Assembly: GCA_009760855.2 (NCBI GenBank)
Contig: WPIO01000009.1
Coordinates: 6,146,001 to 6,165,000, forward strand
Source: Cristatella mucedo
Taxonomy: Eukaryota; Bryozoa; Phylactolaemata; Cristatellidae
DNA: 19,000 bases
Direction: 5' to 3'
Shown in pieces: positions 18,412 to 19,000 of this stretch. A model generated the notes under the pieces. The model worked only from the letters and a program-made list of their open reading frames with translations, was not told the origin of the DNA and did no database searches. A program made the position numbers and the translations under genes. Each line of letters begins with the position of its first letter. The stretch's first letter is position 1.

Positions 18412-18835
18412 ACTAATAATAATAACAATATATTTGTATAGCGCCCTCGGAGAACTGAATCGCTTTCCGGGCACTGTACATATGCTGCACAGAAAGCATT
18501 ACCAAATGATTGGCAGTAACGATCGCAAGCAGCTGGCACAGTGTAAGCAGGTACGCGGACACGTAGAACGAATCACAAAGACCCACTAAATACTGTAATA
18601 AGCAGGTGCGTTTTAGGCTTATTTTAAATGGCGTCATGCAAGGGGACGTTGTGACGTGCTTCGGTAGCGAGGTCCAGGCTTTAGGAACACAGGAACTAGA
18701 GGCACGGTCTCCAACGGCGGCGAGGTTCGTACGATGCATGGCTAAACGGTTCGAGTCAGAACAGCGGGTAGTACGATTCTTCGCCCGATGGGGGAGTAGT
18801 TCTGATAGGTAGGCTGGAGCCAGAGAATGAAGGTA
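18412..18835 (-). mobile_element. L2-clade LINE, diverged 3' fragment
   Basis: Read on the - strand from about 18835: HSLAPAYLSELLPHRAKNRT, CSDSNRLAMHRTNLAAVGDR, ASSSCVPKAWTSLP and MTPFKISLKRT. The frame then continues open to the 3' terminus (FSEGAIQIYCYYY), ending in TTATTATTATTAG at 18412. The whole piece stays in one frame even though it is diverged from copies 1 and 17051. It lacks RT and endonuclease. Confidence 0.85.
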
Positions 18836-19000
18836 ACTAAAAGTAAGTAAATTACAGAACCTTGAATGTTGGTCATTGAATCCATTGCACGCTGCTGTCG
18901 GAGCAGCGCTTTGTATTGCAGTGACGAGTGCCCGGATGACCGGATGTCGAGGACAGTAGCATGCCGCCGAAAGCTTCTGTCGTACGTAAACCGCGGTGAA

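Overview
The window looks like intergenic or intronic DNA from an animal, probably an invertebrate. It carries no rRNA, no complete tRNA gene, no operon structure and no convincing intact protein gene. It is packed with non-LTR retrotransposon fragments, tRNA-derived SINEs, long dinucleotide microsatellites and one decayed DNA-polymerase gene from a Maverick/Polinton or adintovirus-like element. The exact lineage cannot be settled from sequence alone.

Layout. About 218-1025 is the 3' third of an L2-clade LINE on the + strand. 1026-2150 is unassigned apart from a speculative first exon (TATA-like box, ATG and strong splice donor at 1650-1830). 2150-2300 is SINE copy 1. 2924-2991 is a (CT)n tract. 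3866-4253 is an upstream LINE segment (+), followed by a degenerate telomere-like G/T-rich stretch. About 4790-5420 is a LINE reverse-transcriptase fragment (-). 5548-5747 is a 65-bp tandem triplication, and 6174-6470 may be a retrotransposon gag remnant. Three very short LINE 3' tails lie on the - strand at about 6836, 10232 and 15588. SINE copies 2, 3 and 4 lie at 7411-7619 (-), 8745-8915 (+) and 11415-11590 (+). 7897-8018 is a 61-unit (TG)n. 9590-9850 is rich in CpG. 11784-11966 looks like a small pogo/Tigger-like inverted-repeat element.

The most interesting part is 14373-16020 on the - strand. It holds the broken remains of a protein-primed family B DNA polymerase (DNA_pol_B_2 type): an N-terminal Cys/His zinc-like motif, a motif A block, a possible motif B, and a DTDSL motif C block. 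It carries several stops and frameshifts, and is interrupted by a (CT)n tract and by a LINE tail. A decayed LINE (-) at 13143-14348 abuts it. A relatively young LINE copy lies at 17051-17608 (+) and another diverged one at 18412-18835 (-).

No set of genes here works together. The biology is layered transposon insertion: an old DNA element was invaded by LINEs, SINEs inserted around it, and simple repeats then expanded.
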